The notes: a model not told the origin generated them from the sequence alone. A stretch of 64,000 bases of DNA from Euborellia annulipes (GCA_023213315.1 JAKCPI010007874.1:1-64000); one strand, 5' to 3'; positions 34,927 to 46,812 are shown, counted from the first letter of the stretch. Program-made: numbers and translations.

Positions 34927-35104
34927 CTCGGGCCTTGGTGTAGGGGTTAGCATGATGGCCCTGTACAAAGGTCGCGAGTTTGCATCCCGTCTCATCAACT
35001 TATTTCAATTTGATTGGCTACCGCCAATCCAATTGAAATAAAGAGATGGGGTCTAAATGGCCTTCGATGCCGAAAAAGACCTTAAATAAATAAAAAAAAA
35101 AAAA
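34927..35104 (+). mobile_element. SINE type A1 with clear TSD
   Basis: Head GGTGTAGGGGTTAGCATG / CGAGTTTGCATCCC, body and tail GATGCCGAAAAAGACC, poly-A. The target duplication ATATTATCACT is at 34916-34926 and 35105-35115. Confidence 0.9.
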
Positions 35105-35184
35105 ATATTATCACTCCCACTCCTCCTAATGATATAGCTATTTAAAAAAGATGATCAATATTTCGAGAGTGTAGAGGTTATAGA

Positions 35185-35360
35185 CGCCCCCCCCCCCCCC
35201 CAAATGATTAAATTTTAAAGTATACAAAATAATAATAAAATCTAATTTCTAGAGTTTAACATTTTAAAATTACATATATTTCTCATCTATATTTTTATAT
35301 ATTAATTAATTTTTTGGGTTTCGGAGGGTGGGGGTGGGGAAAACCCTCCCTGGCGATGGC
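35185..35360. repeat. C-run / G-run bounded AT-rich element
   Basis: A C run at 35186-35200 and GGAGGGTGGGGGTGGGG..CCCTCCC at 35324-35350 bracket AT-rich DNA, as in the G/C-run MITEs at 27421 and 38097. Confidence 0.4.
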
Positions 35361-35639
35361 ACTTTGCCCTGATGATGAATATAAGATTTGGAATTTGGAT
35401 GACGTAGGTCTCTTCTCTTTTCTTCTTTTTCTCTTAGCAAAAAAAGTTGCTATTTCCGTTTTTTGGTCTTTGTAGATATATCATTTATAAATTTCCCATA
35501 TGCTCCGTTCTAAAATGATTTTAAAGAATTTTTATTTAATATTTTTTATTAGAACCATTTTTTTTTTAACTCTGATAAAATAATGTTTTCCTAACTAGGC
35601 ATTTAATTAAAGAGCGCAAATAGTAAATTATCCGAATAT

Positions 35640-36060
35640 TTGTGCGCATATTTGGCCAGCAAGTCGCAGGCAGACTTCTCAACTTGTATAATAATAAGTT
35701 AGGTCTGCGCCGACCTCAAGTGTCCGCGGCTTTGGTACCCGTGTGATTTACAACGCTCGTAATATCGCGTTAATTGGTGGCTCGTACATCTTGACCAAGT
35801 ACCAAGTACCCAAGTACCGCCGTTGGTAGTGGTGGTGGTCACTTCTCTTCCTCCGGGCAAGATTAATCGCCATGCGGTCAACCTCCCAGAAAAAGCCGGG
35901 CCACTTGGCGCCCCAACCAACTCGGCGCCCTCTTACACTCGCAGGTTAATTAAATTAATAAATTACAAAGGGGAAGATGTTTGCATCTCTCGGGCCCGAG
36001 TGGACATTCTTAAAATATGGAAGGGGAGAAGGGTGTTTAAGGAAATTTACAACCACCCCC
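35640..36060. promoter_or_regulatory. GC-rich unique island with homeodomain motifs
   Basis: GCGTTAATTGG, AGATTAATCGCC and GGTTAATTAAATTAAT lie in about 200 bp of otherwise GC-rich, unique sequence. A GTACC/ACCAAGTACC cluster sits at 35795-35815. ORFs on both strands look like shadows. Confidence 0.35.
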
Positions 36061-36429
36061 TGAAATGACCGCAGCTGGGGGCCCACATGGTTCACCACAT
36101 GATTAGCACATGACACCCGCACATTTCCTTTTTAGAAAATACGTTTGTTTGTCATTCGATTGTCTCAGGCTAATTAGTCTTCTCTCTGACAGCTTCTCTT
36201 CTTTATTTGTGCCCCTCACTCATCTTAGATCCCTTCTTTGCTCGGCTCTCTTTGTGACTTCTTCTTAAGAGACACAAAAAGATCACTTTTATATGAGTCG
36301 CACATAAAACGAACTTTCCGACGATTTTTTATTCCATTAAAAATAGGCTAAAAATTTTATAAATTAATGTTTCTTATTATTATTAATTTATAAAATTTAT
36401 ATTTTTGGTTTTTTATTTTTATTTCATGT

Positions 36430-36475
36430 TTGGGAGGGGGGTGCCAACTGCCCCCTCTGGATACGCCTATGGAAG
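36430..36475. repeat. hAT-like tip remnant
   Basis: GGAGGGGGGTGCC..GCCCCCTCTGGATACGCC resembles the GGCGTATCCAGAGGGGGC end of hAT-type MITEs. Confidence 0.4.
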
Positions 36476-36838
36476 GATTATTATAACTAGACTACGAAGG
36501 ACTTCTTAGCTATATGACCATCGTCATGGCACCTTGCGGGTTTTGACATATAAGCTTAAATATTTAAAAAAAACTCAAATAAAAAACAATAAAATTAAAT
36601 GAAAAATTTCTTTGATAGATATAATTATAATAGAATTTTTAACTAGGGCCTAGATAGAGCTTTGTTTGAAAAAGATGGAATGTTCATTAGTCAGTCAATA
36701 TATCGTTTCAGATAGCAAAATTTGCTGGATGTGTTTGTAGAAGCGTCATTTGGGGGAGGGGGGGGGGCATTTTCCTCCACCCAAGGGCTCTGATTTTTTA
36801 AAATTTTATATTATCCCAGGCAGTCCGAACCCGACCGA

Positions 36839-37148
36839 AACAGAAAAAGTGCATCAGTAAAGTACTAGTACTCTTTTACCGATTTTGTTCAAAAGCTTCG
36901 TGTCACGGCCCATGGGGGTAGCACACTTAAATATAAAATTTTAACCTTCTAGCTCTTTTCGTTCCTGAGATATTTTGTTCACAGACACGCAAACATACCA
37001 TATTGTGAAAACCACTTTTTTAGATTCTGGGCACCTCAAAACGTGTATATCCATCAAAATCTCGACATCTAATTATTGACATGAATCCAATACTTTCTCT
37101 CTCTATATATATACATTACATATATACATAGGTAAGAGAAAGTAAAAA
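36839..37148 (+). repeat. HPC family, right half
   Basis: It starts at AGAAAAAGTGCATCAGTAAA and runs to the right hairpin (CTTTCTCTCTCTATATATA .. GGTAAGAGAAAGTAAAAAG). It is preceded by a type B SINE scrap (CCCAGGCAGTCCGAACCC). Confidence 0.8.
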
Positions 37149-38018
37149 GCGAAACTTGGTGAAAAATACCTTTGAATTTTATTCTAAATATTTCTTACAA
37201 TTTGATGAAAAAATTACATATAATTACAAACTTTTGACTGCAAATTATCATAATTAGTGAATTATCTCAGAGTAATTAATGTAAAACGAAGGCATCATGA
37301 AATTATAATTAATTAGTAAAAGGAAATAGCAACATAACAAAGAGGCTATTTCCTATTTTTCCAAGTAATATTTAGAATAGTTAGAGTCAGTTGTTTTAAT
37401 CATTATTAAGTGGTTTTCAAATTTTTAAAATTTAATTTCAAACCGTTCCATTCATTTCTTCTTTTGATTGATGCTGAAAGTCAATTTTTCTCATAAATTC
37501 TTATATTATTAATACCGTACTAAGTTAAGGTTTAACCAGTTGAACTCTAAGACTACCTTAGTATAAAATTTCATTGATAAATTTTTTAAGGTTCTCGTAC
37601 CTCGGGTTTGCTTTTGATGGAAATACATGTTTTGAGGTCCCCTGAGTTCAAAAAAGCGGGTCCCGCAAAAAAGGCATGTCTGTCTGTCTATGAACAAAAT
37701 ATCTCAAGAACGAAAAGATCTAGGAGGTTGAAATTTTATATTAAAGTTAGGTACCTCCATGGCACGTAACACGAATCTTTTGAACGAAATCGACGAAAAA
37801 GTATTAGTACTTTACTGATGTACTTTTTCATTTTTTTTCTATTTTCTCAAAATTGACACTAATAATTATTTATCCATACTTATAAATTTTACATCTGATG
37901 AATTCTAATATACTTCTAGAAACTAAATATATAGTAAGTTGATACAATAAATCTGATGAGACAAGCACAAAACACAACTTACAATTACCGAAGGAAAGAG
38001 AAAGTTGCATGGTGTGTA

Positions 38019-38499
38019 CAGTGAGCGCCACAATTAAGTCCCCGATCTGATAGCTTTAGCCTTAAGCATATGGTATAGTATATGGTGTATACAAGGGCGG
38101 ATACAGGGGGGAAGGTAAAGGGAGGTAATTCCCCCCCCCCGATATTTGAAAAAAATACTTTTTTTCGGGAAAAAATTTATTTTTAATGTAAAATTTTAAA
38201 AATTAATAGTTAAAAATTTGATTTAATTCTGGCAAACAAGTACAGAACGCGCCTTTAAATTACCGAAATTAAGAAAAAATTATGTGCTGTGCGACCAGTC
38301 ACACCAGATTACCCCCCCCCCGAGAAACACCTCTGGATCCTCCACTGGTTGTATAGTGAAATAATTTTAATGACCGAAAAAGTAAAACGTAAAATCTGGT
38401 ACAGATGATTTTATTTTACCTTTTCATCATTTACCATATAATTTACCATATACTTAAGGCTAAAGCTATCAAGTGGGGACTTAATTGTGGCGCTCACTG
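38019..38499. mobile_element. TA-flanked TIR element (family E2) with nested family O
   Basis: TIRs CAGTGAGCGCCACAATTAAG on both ends, about 55 bp long, flanked by TA (38017-38018, 38500-38501). Inside, at about 38097-38350, lies a C-run element (family O) that also occurs at 46255-46720. Confidence 0.8.
38097..38350. repeat. family O element (G/C-run ends)
   Basis: GGCGGATACAGGGGGG at one end and CCCCCGAGAAACACCTCTGG at the other. It contains GTGCTGTGCGACCAGTCACACCAG, split for length here as GTGCTGTGCGACC + AGTCACACCAG, half of the HPC left hairpin. Confidence 0.6.
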
Positions 38500-38799
38500 T
38501 ACCACTCACGCCAGATTCTTATTATTTCTACTGTAAAGAACAAATTTACAAATACAAATATCACTTTTTCCCTTCATTTTTAACAAATTTGAGAATTTAA
38601 ATGACAATAATTTTACTTTGGGAATTATTTTTTATATTATTTTTAATAATAAACAAACAAGTGAATTTTATAATCTTGTACTCTCATCGTTTGGAGATAT
38701 TTAAAATTTCATATCTATTGTTTATTATTATTTTTTTTTTTTTCCTATTTATTTTACTTCTTTTGGTTGATATTTTTTTGCTCCTCGCGAATTCCCATT

Positions 38800-39195
38800 A
38801 ATTTTTATCACAAACTTGTGGCCAGCAGGAACATTCTGTCTGTTTGTGCCTATTGTCTTCTTCGGGGACGATAACGCCTTGACAAAAACCTCCGTACACA
38901 ATCGTGCAGGTAATTAATTGTGTTCCTGTTGTCTTTTTTTTCCTATACATCTGCAGCATGGACATTGATGTTGTGTGAATGAGGTTAGGGCCGAGAAGAA
39001 AGACCGAGAGAAAAGGTGATATTGAGCACACAGGCTGATGGGTCAATATTGGCCCAATTGACTAGTCACGTGTCCCCCTTGAAGGGTGCTGCTGCTGCTC
39101 CGGTGACAAATGACCCTCCCGTCTTCTTTTAATATTAAATCTAAGTCACCGCTAATCCTGACTAATCCTGCTGATTAAAAATATGCATAATGCAC
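38800..39195. promoter_or_regulatory. GC-richer unique island with paired TAATCC sites
   Basis: GCTAATCCTG and CTAATCCTG are 10 bp apart (39153-39173), followed by CTGATTAAAA and ATGCATAATGCA. TAATCC is the K50 homeodomain (Otd/Ptx/Bcd-type) core. A GCT repeat is at 39090-39100. Confidence 0.35.
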
Positions 39196-39552
39196 AAAGA
39201 ACCAATTTGTTACGCATTAAAGTATTAGCATATTATTAGAACACAAGTTGCGAAATTAGTTTGAATTTAAGGTATTAATTTTAAAAATTAAATTAATCAT
39301 ATTTAATTTAATCAATCAATCCTAGCTCTTGATTTTGCAGCGGCTTTATGGTTTAAGAGTGAGTGGTTGGATGTCCGACGTGAGCGAAAAAATATCGTCT
39401 ACCAATTTTATTTTAGTCCTCGGGTTTGGTGTAGGGGTTAATACTTTTCCTTTGTAGTTTATTTATGAATTTTTTTTAGTTTTTTTTTTTGCACGTTTTC
39501 CAAAACAAAATTATTTTTTGCGTTAAAAAAAATCATGATTTTATTTTCTAAT

Positions 39553-39737
39553 TTGCCCTTTCAGCTGCTGGCCATTTAGGCATTTGCTGAATATATATTT
39601 AAAAAAAATATATTGTATCGGGCACACACATCGTTTTCTCAGGGGCACTCATTCGAATTTCCGCCGTGCGTGGCATTGTTCCACTGCAACGATCTTGGTG
39701 GCTGTTGCTCTACTCAGTTGCCAGCCCACCTCCGGTG
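39553..39737 (-). mobile_element. SINE type N
   Basis: The tail-like CTTTCAGCTGCTGGCCATTTAG (split: CTTTCAGCTGC, TGGCCATTTAG) and head region TTCCGCCGTGCGTGGC..TTGCTCTACTCAGTTGCC match 46347-46557 and 43420-43612. Confidence 0.65.
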
Positions 39738-40009
39738 TTTTTAAATTTTAATTCGAAAAACTATAACTTATATTAAAAAGCATAATAATACAATACTATA
39801 CACTCTGATGAAAATTTGTTTAAATCAATTACATATAAATTGATATAAAAATGTATAAGTTTATATAATAGACCTATATTTATTTATATTATATGTAAAA
39901 TGTTTTAGGTCTTAATAATGATATGCATAACCAAAACTCATCTAGTAGCGGTGAGTCGGCCAATAAGTTTCTAATATCTTAAATATCTAAAATAAAATTT
40001 CAATATTCA

Positions 40010-40095
40010 ACAATTGAGGTTTTTATTCTTTATTGTGAGGTCCAACCATTCAAGTTTCGACAAGTAACCACTTTTGCATCAAAAGATTATCTTGT
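40010..40095 (-). repeat. hammerhead-like remnant
   Basis: The minus strand reads TTGATGC, AAGT..ACTT, GTCGAAACTTG (about 40082-40050). The core is degenerate. Confidence 0.3.
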
Positions 40096-40172
40096 CCAGT
40101 TTCGTATTTAATCAAATAAAAAAATGTGCATTGATAATTTATATAGTAAAATAATATATACCAAGTATTCTA

Positions 40173-40297
40173 CAGGCCAAACTGTTTTTTAGGGCAAACT
40201 AGTTCGTCCTGAGATAAACTCATTTTTCAGGGACCAAACTACTTTATCCTAAATGGATTAAGATAAACTAGTTTATTCTAAAAAACAGTTTGGCATG
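40173..40297. mobile_element. 125-bp TA-flanked MITE
   Basis: The ends CAGGCCAAACTGTTTTTTAG and, reversed, CATGCCAAACTGTTTTTTAG share about 32 bp, with TA on both sides. Interior repeats of AAACTAGTT. Confidence 0.8.
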
Positions 40298-40299
40298 TA

Positions 40300-41245
40300 A
40301 CATATATAAGGTCAAAGGCCGGAAAATAAAGAAAAAAAAACTTAAATGAATTAAAAATCTACTATGGCCTTAGAAAGTGCTTAATTATTAAACTTAAAAA
40401 AAAACTCTGTATTGATATCGTAACTCAAAGGAGAGTATATCTATTCCCTTCTGAGAAAATGCGCTGTGACGTAATCATTGGCTTTTACAAACAAGCCTAT
40501 TTCCATATCGTCTATCACTCTCTCTCTCTCTCTCTTTCTCTCTTTACTTAAACTCTATTTTGAAAGAGACAAAAATCCAGGGGAATAGCTTTTAAATGGA
40601 TTGGAGTCAACTCAGCTAAATAAATTAATATTTCAAAACGCAACTGTTGATATCATTTGTAATTTCCATCAGAAGACAATCTTCATAACAAGATCTCCGC
40701 CTAATAAGGATCACCCTCTCCCCCCACCCCCACCCCCACCCGAGGACCATTACTTAAATGAGTCTGTCAACATTTGCTTTCCCCAAAATAATCCCCGAGT
40801 TTTATTCATCTCAATTTCTATCTATTTATCTTTATAAATATGTACTCAGCACGATAAATAAACATAGAGACTACGCTTAATAAAAGGGCCTACACCTAGA
40901 GTAATAATAAACAATTTATTTCACTATTATTGATATTATTATTATTACTAACATCTAGCCAGGTGGGTTTATGAGAATTTGAATTTATATTAATCTTGTA
41001 TTTGTAGACCTGAAGACAGAAATTTGCCGAAAATGTGTAAGCGCACCAGGCGTTTGGTAAAATGTAGATCTTAAAAAAGAAACATTTTTTCTATAAGCGC
41101 GTCACCATACATCCTTTGGAAAAACATACCGCGTAACTAACATAAATATTTTAACTCGTTTATTATCTGCTAATATAGCAGCTTGTTTAATAGATACTTA
41201 TATGTTTAACTAGACTACGATTGTGGGTGAATTTGATTTTGTATT
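40300..41245. other. AT-rich DNA with CT microsatellite
   Basis: (CT)n at 40518-40543 and a CCCCCAC run at 40720-40740. No gene or repeat family recognised. Confidence 0.4.
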
Positions 41246-41246
41246 T

Positions 41247-41863
41247 ATTACTTTCTTTCTTACCTATATGTATAATATATATTTATAGAGAGAAAGTATT
41301 GGATTCATGTCAAAAATTCGATGTCGAGTTTTTGATGGATATACATGTTTTGATGCCCTCTGAATCCTGAGTTTTCGCGACATGGTATGTCTGTCTGACT
41401 CTGTGTGTCTGTCTGTCTGCGAACAAAATATATCAAGAACTAAAAAGGTGATCTGAAATTTTATATTTAAGTTAAATGCCTGTGCCCTCCTGGGACGTAA
41501 CACGAAGACCTTGAATAAAATCAACCAAAAAGTACTAGTACTTTACTGATGCACTTTTTCAGTTATTTTTCAACGATTTTGATTAAAATTCATAAATCAA
41601 TTATTTTTTAGATGCTCTTTAAATTTTATATTCTCATTTTGCTTTTGAAATCATATGAAGACCATTTTACTCTTCTACTTCACGGGAAGGATAGAAGAAA
41701 TGGTTGCCATGGTAACAAAATATAAATATTTTCCCATGCTTATAAATTTTATTACATCAGTAGGCCTAACTAAATAAATATATGTCGTCACAAAAAAATC
41801 TGGTGTTAAAAGCACAGTACACAACTTTCTCTTACCAAAGGTGTGCTATGTGACCAGTCTTTA
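41247..41863 (-). mobile_element. HPC family, nearly complete copy
   Basis: Right hairpin at 41247-41305, body with GTCTGTCTG microsatellite, AGTACTAGTACTTTACTGATG, and a shortened left hairpin (AAATCTGGTGTTAAAAGCAC) to 41863. Confidence 0.85.
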
Positions 41864-42159
41864 CTTTTATAAAAAATTTAGTAGCTATTATAAATAGTAT
41901 AACTCATATTTTTTTAGCAATTTAAGGTAGGCTATTATTTCAATAGGTACACATCTTCTTTTCATATGCTAAAAATTATCAAAACAAACCATTTTCATTC
42001 CTCACTCCTTTAATTTATATAGTATTTTAATAAGGTTTTATATTTGACTCGTACCCTACAAATAATGGCCTTTATAAATGTTCCAGAAGGCGGAGACCCT
42101 TAGTTTCTTATAAATCTTGTTGCATACAATGGTAGGTTTATTTTTCCCGTACCTGAAGA

Positions 42160-42430
42160 GAAATTAACGGTCAGGAGAGGGGAATAAATAAACGAAAACA
42201 GAGACAGTGGGGCGGGTCTAGCTCTAATACATCATATGTTGAAATTAGCCTCCTGACAAGAGTTTTCCGCGAGACCGAAACGTCGGAATATGATCGATGT
42301 CGATAGAGGTGAGAGAATCGCACAACGGAAAGTCTCTTGCATACAAAGCCGGGGGAATTCCCCAATTCACTTGAAAATTAGCGGGGGATTTGTTGGCTAC
42401 CCCGATACACCGTCACCCCTCCTAAATGAT
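42160..42430. other. GC-richer island with GAAACGTCGG motif
   Basis: CCTGACAAGAGTTTTCCGCG .. ACCGAAACGTCGG resembles a decayed Penelope-type terminal motif. The rest is unique. Either an old retroelement scrap or regulatory DNA. Confidence 0.3.
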
Positions 42431-42517
42431 TAAATTAACCTTCTTGAAAAACAAATGGAAACTGTAAGTATTAAGTTCAATTATTTTAATCGTCAGTTCA
42501 ACTAACAAGCGACTAAC

Positions 42518-42940
42518 CAGGTCTATTCTCTAAAAACAGACGTTAAAATATAAAATAAACAAATAGGTGTTAAAAGTAATGTAAAAACAATCAGCGTTAA
42601 AAAAATACTATTCAAAATCACTTCATTGCCCCAAATAGCTATTATGTTAACAAACATTTAAAGCCAAAGTGTTAACATTTAGTAAATAGTGTTAAAAATT
42701 AATGTCATGTCTAGCGGGTGTCTTTAATATTTTAATGAAGTGTTTAAAATAAACATGGCGTCCTTAACCTAAAAAGTAAGGTTATGATTTTGATAGCTTT
42801 GAAATAAATGCAACATGTTAACGTCGCTGTTAAAACTTTGTTTAGAGAATAGCATTTTTAACGGTGATTGTTTCTACATAACTTTTAACACCCATTTGTT
42901 TATTTTAAATTTTAACGCCTGTTTTTAGAGAATAGACCTG
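42518..42940. mobile_element. long-TIR MITE (family D), copy 2
   Basis: The ends CAGGTCTATTCTCTAAAAAC are perfectly inverted, flanked by AAC on both sides (42515-42517, 42941-42943). It is 423 bp, very close to the copy at 10954 in sequence and length. Confidence 0.85.
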
Positions 42941-43158
42941 AACGTGTGTTAATTCTCGATTTATAAAATAAACTTTAACACTTTTAAGATTTTTTGCCTA
43001 TGACAGAATTTTTGTTTGATAGTTGCACTAATGATTCCGAAGTGCACATTTAAATATAATAATATTGGTAGCAAAGTAATAATTTCTTGTTCATTTCTAA
43101 AATTAAAATTTCTTCCCAAATCTTACAAGATGTTAGATGAATTGCATGCCATTTAATA

Positions 43159-43415
43159 AAAATCTGGTGTGACTGGTCGAACATCACACATCTTTCCCTT
43201 ACATTCGATATTGAAAGTCGTGCTCTGTTCTTGTCACACCAGATTTTTTGTGTTGACATATATTTAGTCTATATTTGAATTCAAGATTTAAAATACATAC
43301 ATTAGAAAAATATTTATATTTAATTACCATGACACAATTTCTCCAATCTTTCCTATGAAGTACAAGAGTAAAGTGATCAAAAGATTTAAAGAATATACAT
43401 TTTAAAGATATGAGA
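43159..43415 (+). repeat. HPC family, left end only
   Basis: Complete left hairpin (43159-43247, arms AAATCTGGTGTGAC) and the following TTACCATG..ACAATTTCTCC body, then broken off. Confidence 0.85.
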
Positions 43416-43419
43416 TATT

Positions 43420-43612
43420 TTTTTTTTATCTCCCTCTAGGCTACTGAGGATATGGATTTAAGATATTAATTATATTTTTATCATTTAATGTACTGGGTAC
43501 GATCCTCACGCTGATTTCTCATAGTCACCTACCAGAAGTTTCGCCGCGCTTGACTACACTACTCAACTACAACGATTGTCATACTGTTACTCTACTCCAC
43601 AGCAGGCCCCCT
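43420..43612 (-). mobile_element. SINE type N
   Basis: GTTTCGCCGCGCTTGACTAC, CAACGATTGTCATACTGTTG-like and TTACTCTACTCCACAGCAGG parallel the type N copy at 46430-46557. Confidence 0.65.
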
Positions 43613-43799
43613 TTATACAAATGTAAAAAAAAAAAAAACTATAAATATTTTCTTACTGTTTTCCTTAAAAGCATCTACGAATAGTTAGTAATTTTTTAAA
43701 TTTTAATAAAGGTCCTTAACCAATATTCAAATTGACATTGAACGGCTAATAAAAAAAAAAAGATGAGAATCGTAATTTTTTTGTTGAATTTATTCAAAG

Positions 43800-43990
43800 C
43801 ATTTAACAGCAAACAAGGCTCGGATTTCGACTCAAGAGTCCTGGCAAATAGAATCCCCTGGCCAATAGAAGTGATTGATTGGCCGAAGGGAGAAAAGGGC
43901 TTTGTTTAAGCCCAGGCAGTGCAGCAGCAGCCCTCGAGTACTTGTCACGTTCCCTCCTCAGTCAGCGCGGTTTCACTTATTAAATAAATT
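43800..43990. promoter_or_regulatory. GC-richer island with PBC/Hox-type site
   Basis: TGATTGAT at 43872-43879 lies inside a GGCCAAT..ATTGGCC inverted repeat. The surrounding 190 bp are unique. Candidate element only. Confidence 0.3.
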
Positions 43991-44187
43991 TGCATTGGAA
44001 TTTTATATAGTTTAGTGAAATAATTAAATTATCTCTGACAATATAATATCTAAAGTTACTAGACTAATAATAAATACTTTGTTTATTAAAGCTTTTGTGG
44101 TTTGAATTATTGTTATTAGGAGAATTTTTATTTATAGACCACATTTTGTGGGAAAAAATCCACTATTATAATATAATATTATATACT

Positions 44188-45117
44188 TTCTCTTATCTAT
44201 ATTGTATATATGTTAATATATGCATATAGAGAAAGTGTTGGATTCATGTCAAATTTGAAATTTTAATGGAAATACACGTTTTGAGATCCCCTGAGTCCAA
44301 AAAAGTAGTTCCCACAAAATAGGCTGTCTGTGTGTGTGTCTGGGAAAAAAATATCTCAAGAACGAAAAGAGCTAGAAGGTTGAAATTTTATATTGCAAAT
44401 ATTTAAGTTAGCCAGCTCCCTGGGACGTATTTTGAAAATTAGCCAAAAAGTGCTAGTACATTATTGATGTACTTTTTCAGTTTTTTATTTTTTCTCAAAA
44501 TTCTCTTTAACCATTTTAATTAAAATTCCTATATTAATTATTTTTTAGATCCTCTTTAAAATGTATATTCTCATTTTTCCTTTGAAATTGTTTGAAGCAC
44601 ACTTTACTCTTACACTTCTTAGATGAGATAGGAGAAATGGTTGCCATGATAACAAAATATAAGTATTTTCTCATGTATACAATGTTTTTTCAATCATGTT
44701 TTTTGATATAATGTTTTTTCATGTTTTTTTTTATTTTTTTATTTAGTGTAGAGCTTATCGGCCATCCCTTACAATACATACATATAAAATTACAAAATAT
44801 CAATATAAAATAAAATCAATAAAAATACAAAAATAAAGCAAAGTCAAAACAATAAAAGTACAATAGTAAAACAAAATTAAAACAATAATAAAAGTTTTTT
44901 CATGTAAGGATATTTTTGTAACAATGTTCTGTGTTTTTTGATACAATGATAAAATATTGTAAAAAGTGTATGGTGGAATGGCCTCTATCAAAATAAATTT
45001 AAAAAAAAATCGACGGAACTAAATGTCTGTCGACACAAAAAATCTGGTGTGGCAAGCACAGAACTCAACTATCAAAGGTAAGAGAGGGTTGTGTGCGACC
45101 ATTCACACCATTCTTAT
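44188..45117 (-). repeat. HPC family copy split by insertion
   Basis: Right and middle parts at 44188-44680; left hairpin at 45010-45117 (AAATCTGGTGTGGCAAGCAC..GTGTGCGACCATTCACACC). The gap 44690-44998 holds AT-rich DNA with an AATAAAA-type tandem tail and GAGCTTATCGGCCATCCC, resembling a retroelement 3' end. Confidence 0.75.
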
Positions 45118-45279
45118 TTGAAATTTAATTAGATTATTTTCAAAACAGGAAGCGTTTGGCTACTCCTTTGAATTGAGCCTTTATAAGAAAACTCATCCCG
45201 TATAAATGTTTATCTTTAAAATTTTGTATATACAATAAATATTTGGGTTAGGTTGTAAGAGAGTTCTTTTTTTAATAAT

Positions 45280-45800
45280 CCTCCCCCGCAGCAGGGGTTG
45301 TTTTAAGACGACCAACGTGTCGACAAGCCAAACCCACTTAATAAACATAGAACTAATATTATTATTGCGAGCCCAAAGGGCGGCGACGAGTCGTTGCTTT
45401 CTTCTTTATTAAAAGCCCGTCTTATGCAAGCCACTCTGCGTAATGCCGGGAAATTAATAGGCTACCATGTCACTACAACGTCTTGGATTAAATTACACAC
45501 ACAGACAGAAGCAAACACACACACTTTTTTTCCTTAATTGATACTATTATTATTTATATATTCGATTTAAACTGAACTGTCAAGGTCTTAGATTGTTTTA
45601 TGAGAAATGATAGGGAGGCCTGTAATGGAGCCGGCTGTTGCTACTAATGTGGATTACGTGTAGCGTGTAGTGGCTGTAGCTGTTGCCATTGGTGAATGCG
45701 TGTCCGGGATCCTGGACCCGGGATGATGAATGACTTGGCTGGAATGTCAGCTACTGTGCAAGACACCGAAACGTCGAGTCACCGCCACCGACCGAGACTC
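45280..45800. promoter_or_regulatory. GC-rich unique island, candidate enhancer
   Basis: Two GC-rich patches (45290-45470, 45620-45800), unique in the window, with CTTTATTAAAAG and GGATTAAAT. The second ends in a hammerhead-like CACCGAAACGTCG before a long A run (45809-45831), so part may be retroelement-derived. Confidence 0.3.
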
Positions 45801-46074
45801 AAAGGCCCCAAAAAAAAAAAAAAAAAAAAAAATTAAAATAAAAAAAACAAACCAACAAAAGGAAACAGAAAATGCATTCAAAGAATAGTTCATAATAACA
45901 TTTACTATACAAAAGATTTAAATCAAATGAAATATTTTTTTTCATTCTCATTAGATGGTAATTTTATTAAACAAATAAATAAGCATTTTTTTGACCATAT
46001 AAAATTCTATAATTTGCGGATTTAAAAACGTAACTCTTGTAGCGTGGAGCTCGGAAAATGAATTTGACAAATAT

Positions 46075-46155
46075 TAAATACTACATCAGTAAAGTGAACT
46101 CCAAACAATTTTCACGAAAAATTTTACTGATATACTTTTTAAAGGGCATCTTAAA
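46075..46155 (+). repeat. HPC scrap
   Basis: ACATCAGTAAAGTG and a TTTAAAGGGCATCTTAAA stretch recall HPC internal sequence in shuffled order. Confidence 0.35.
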
Positions 46156-46254
46156 TATAAATAGTTGATTTCTATTTATTTCAAAAGATTAGTATTCAAT
46201 TCAATTGAAAAATCTAAATCGGTTTGTGTGTAACAAATCGCATTTTTATTTTTA

Positions 46255-46720
46255 TTAAAGTAAAGGGGGTAATGACCCCCCCTCCTCCCCGAGATTTGAA
46301 AAAAAAAAAATTTACTTTTAATGTAAAATTTTACAAATTAATACTTTTTTTAAACCCTTTTCGGCTACAGAGGCCATTTAGGGGTGATAAATTTATTTAT
46401 TTAATTGAAAATACATAGTATCAATGGCTACCGTGGGGCGTTCCACACGCTGATTGCCGGGGGTCACCAATCCCGAGCTTTCGCCGTGCTTGGCTTTACT
46501 TAACCGCAACGATTGTGGTGACTGTTGCTCTTCTCCGTTGCCAGGCTCCCCGGCCAAAAATTAATACTTAAAAATTTGATTTGTATTTATATTCTGGCAA
46601 ACAAGAACAGAAGGCGCCTTTAAATTGCCGAAATTAAGAAAAAATTGTGTGCTGTGAGACCGGTCACACCACATTACTCCCCCCCCCCCCGAGAAACACC
46701 TCTGGATCCGCTCTTGGTTA
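46255..46720. repeat. family O element interrupted by a SINE
   Basis: GGGGGTAATGACCCCCCC at the left and CCCCCCGAGAAACACCTC at the right match 38097-38350. A type N SINE (46347-46557) splits it. Confidence 0.7.
46347..46557 (-). mobile_element. SINE type N, full copy with TSD
   Basis: AAATTAATACTT is duplicated exactly at 46335-46346 and 46558-46569. It carries a CCCTTTTCGGCTACAGAGGC tail module and a head region ending GTTGCCAGGCTCCCCGG. No protein coding. Confidence 0.85.
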
Positions 46721-46812
46721 TTGATCTGAAACTTTCAGGATCTTAATATTTTATTAGTACCTATAAATTCTCTATGTATCGTTGAATATCTTTCGAGGGT
46801 AAATTCACCGTC

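Larger units (their letters stand above)
37608..38518 (-). repeat. HPC family copy split by an insertion
   Basis: HPC body 37608-38016 continues at 38502-38518 (CCACTCACGCCAGATTC). The break falls in the left hairpin, at the TA where the element at 38019-38499 inserted. Confidence 0.8.
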
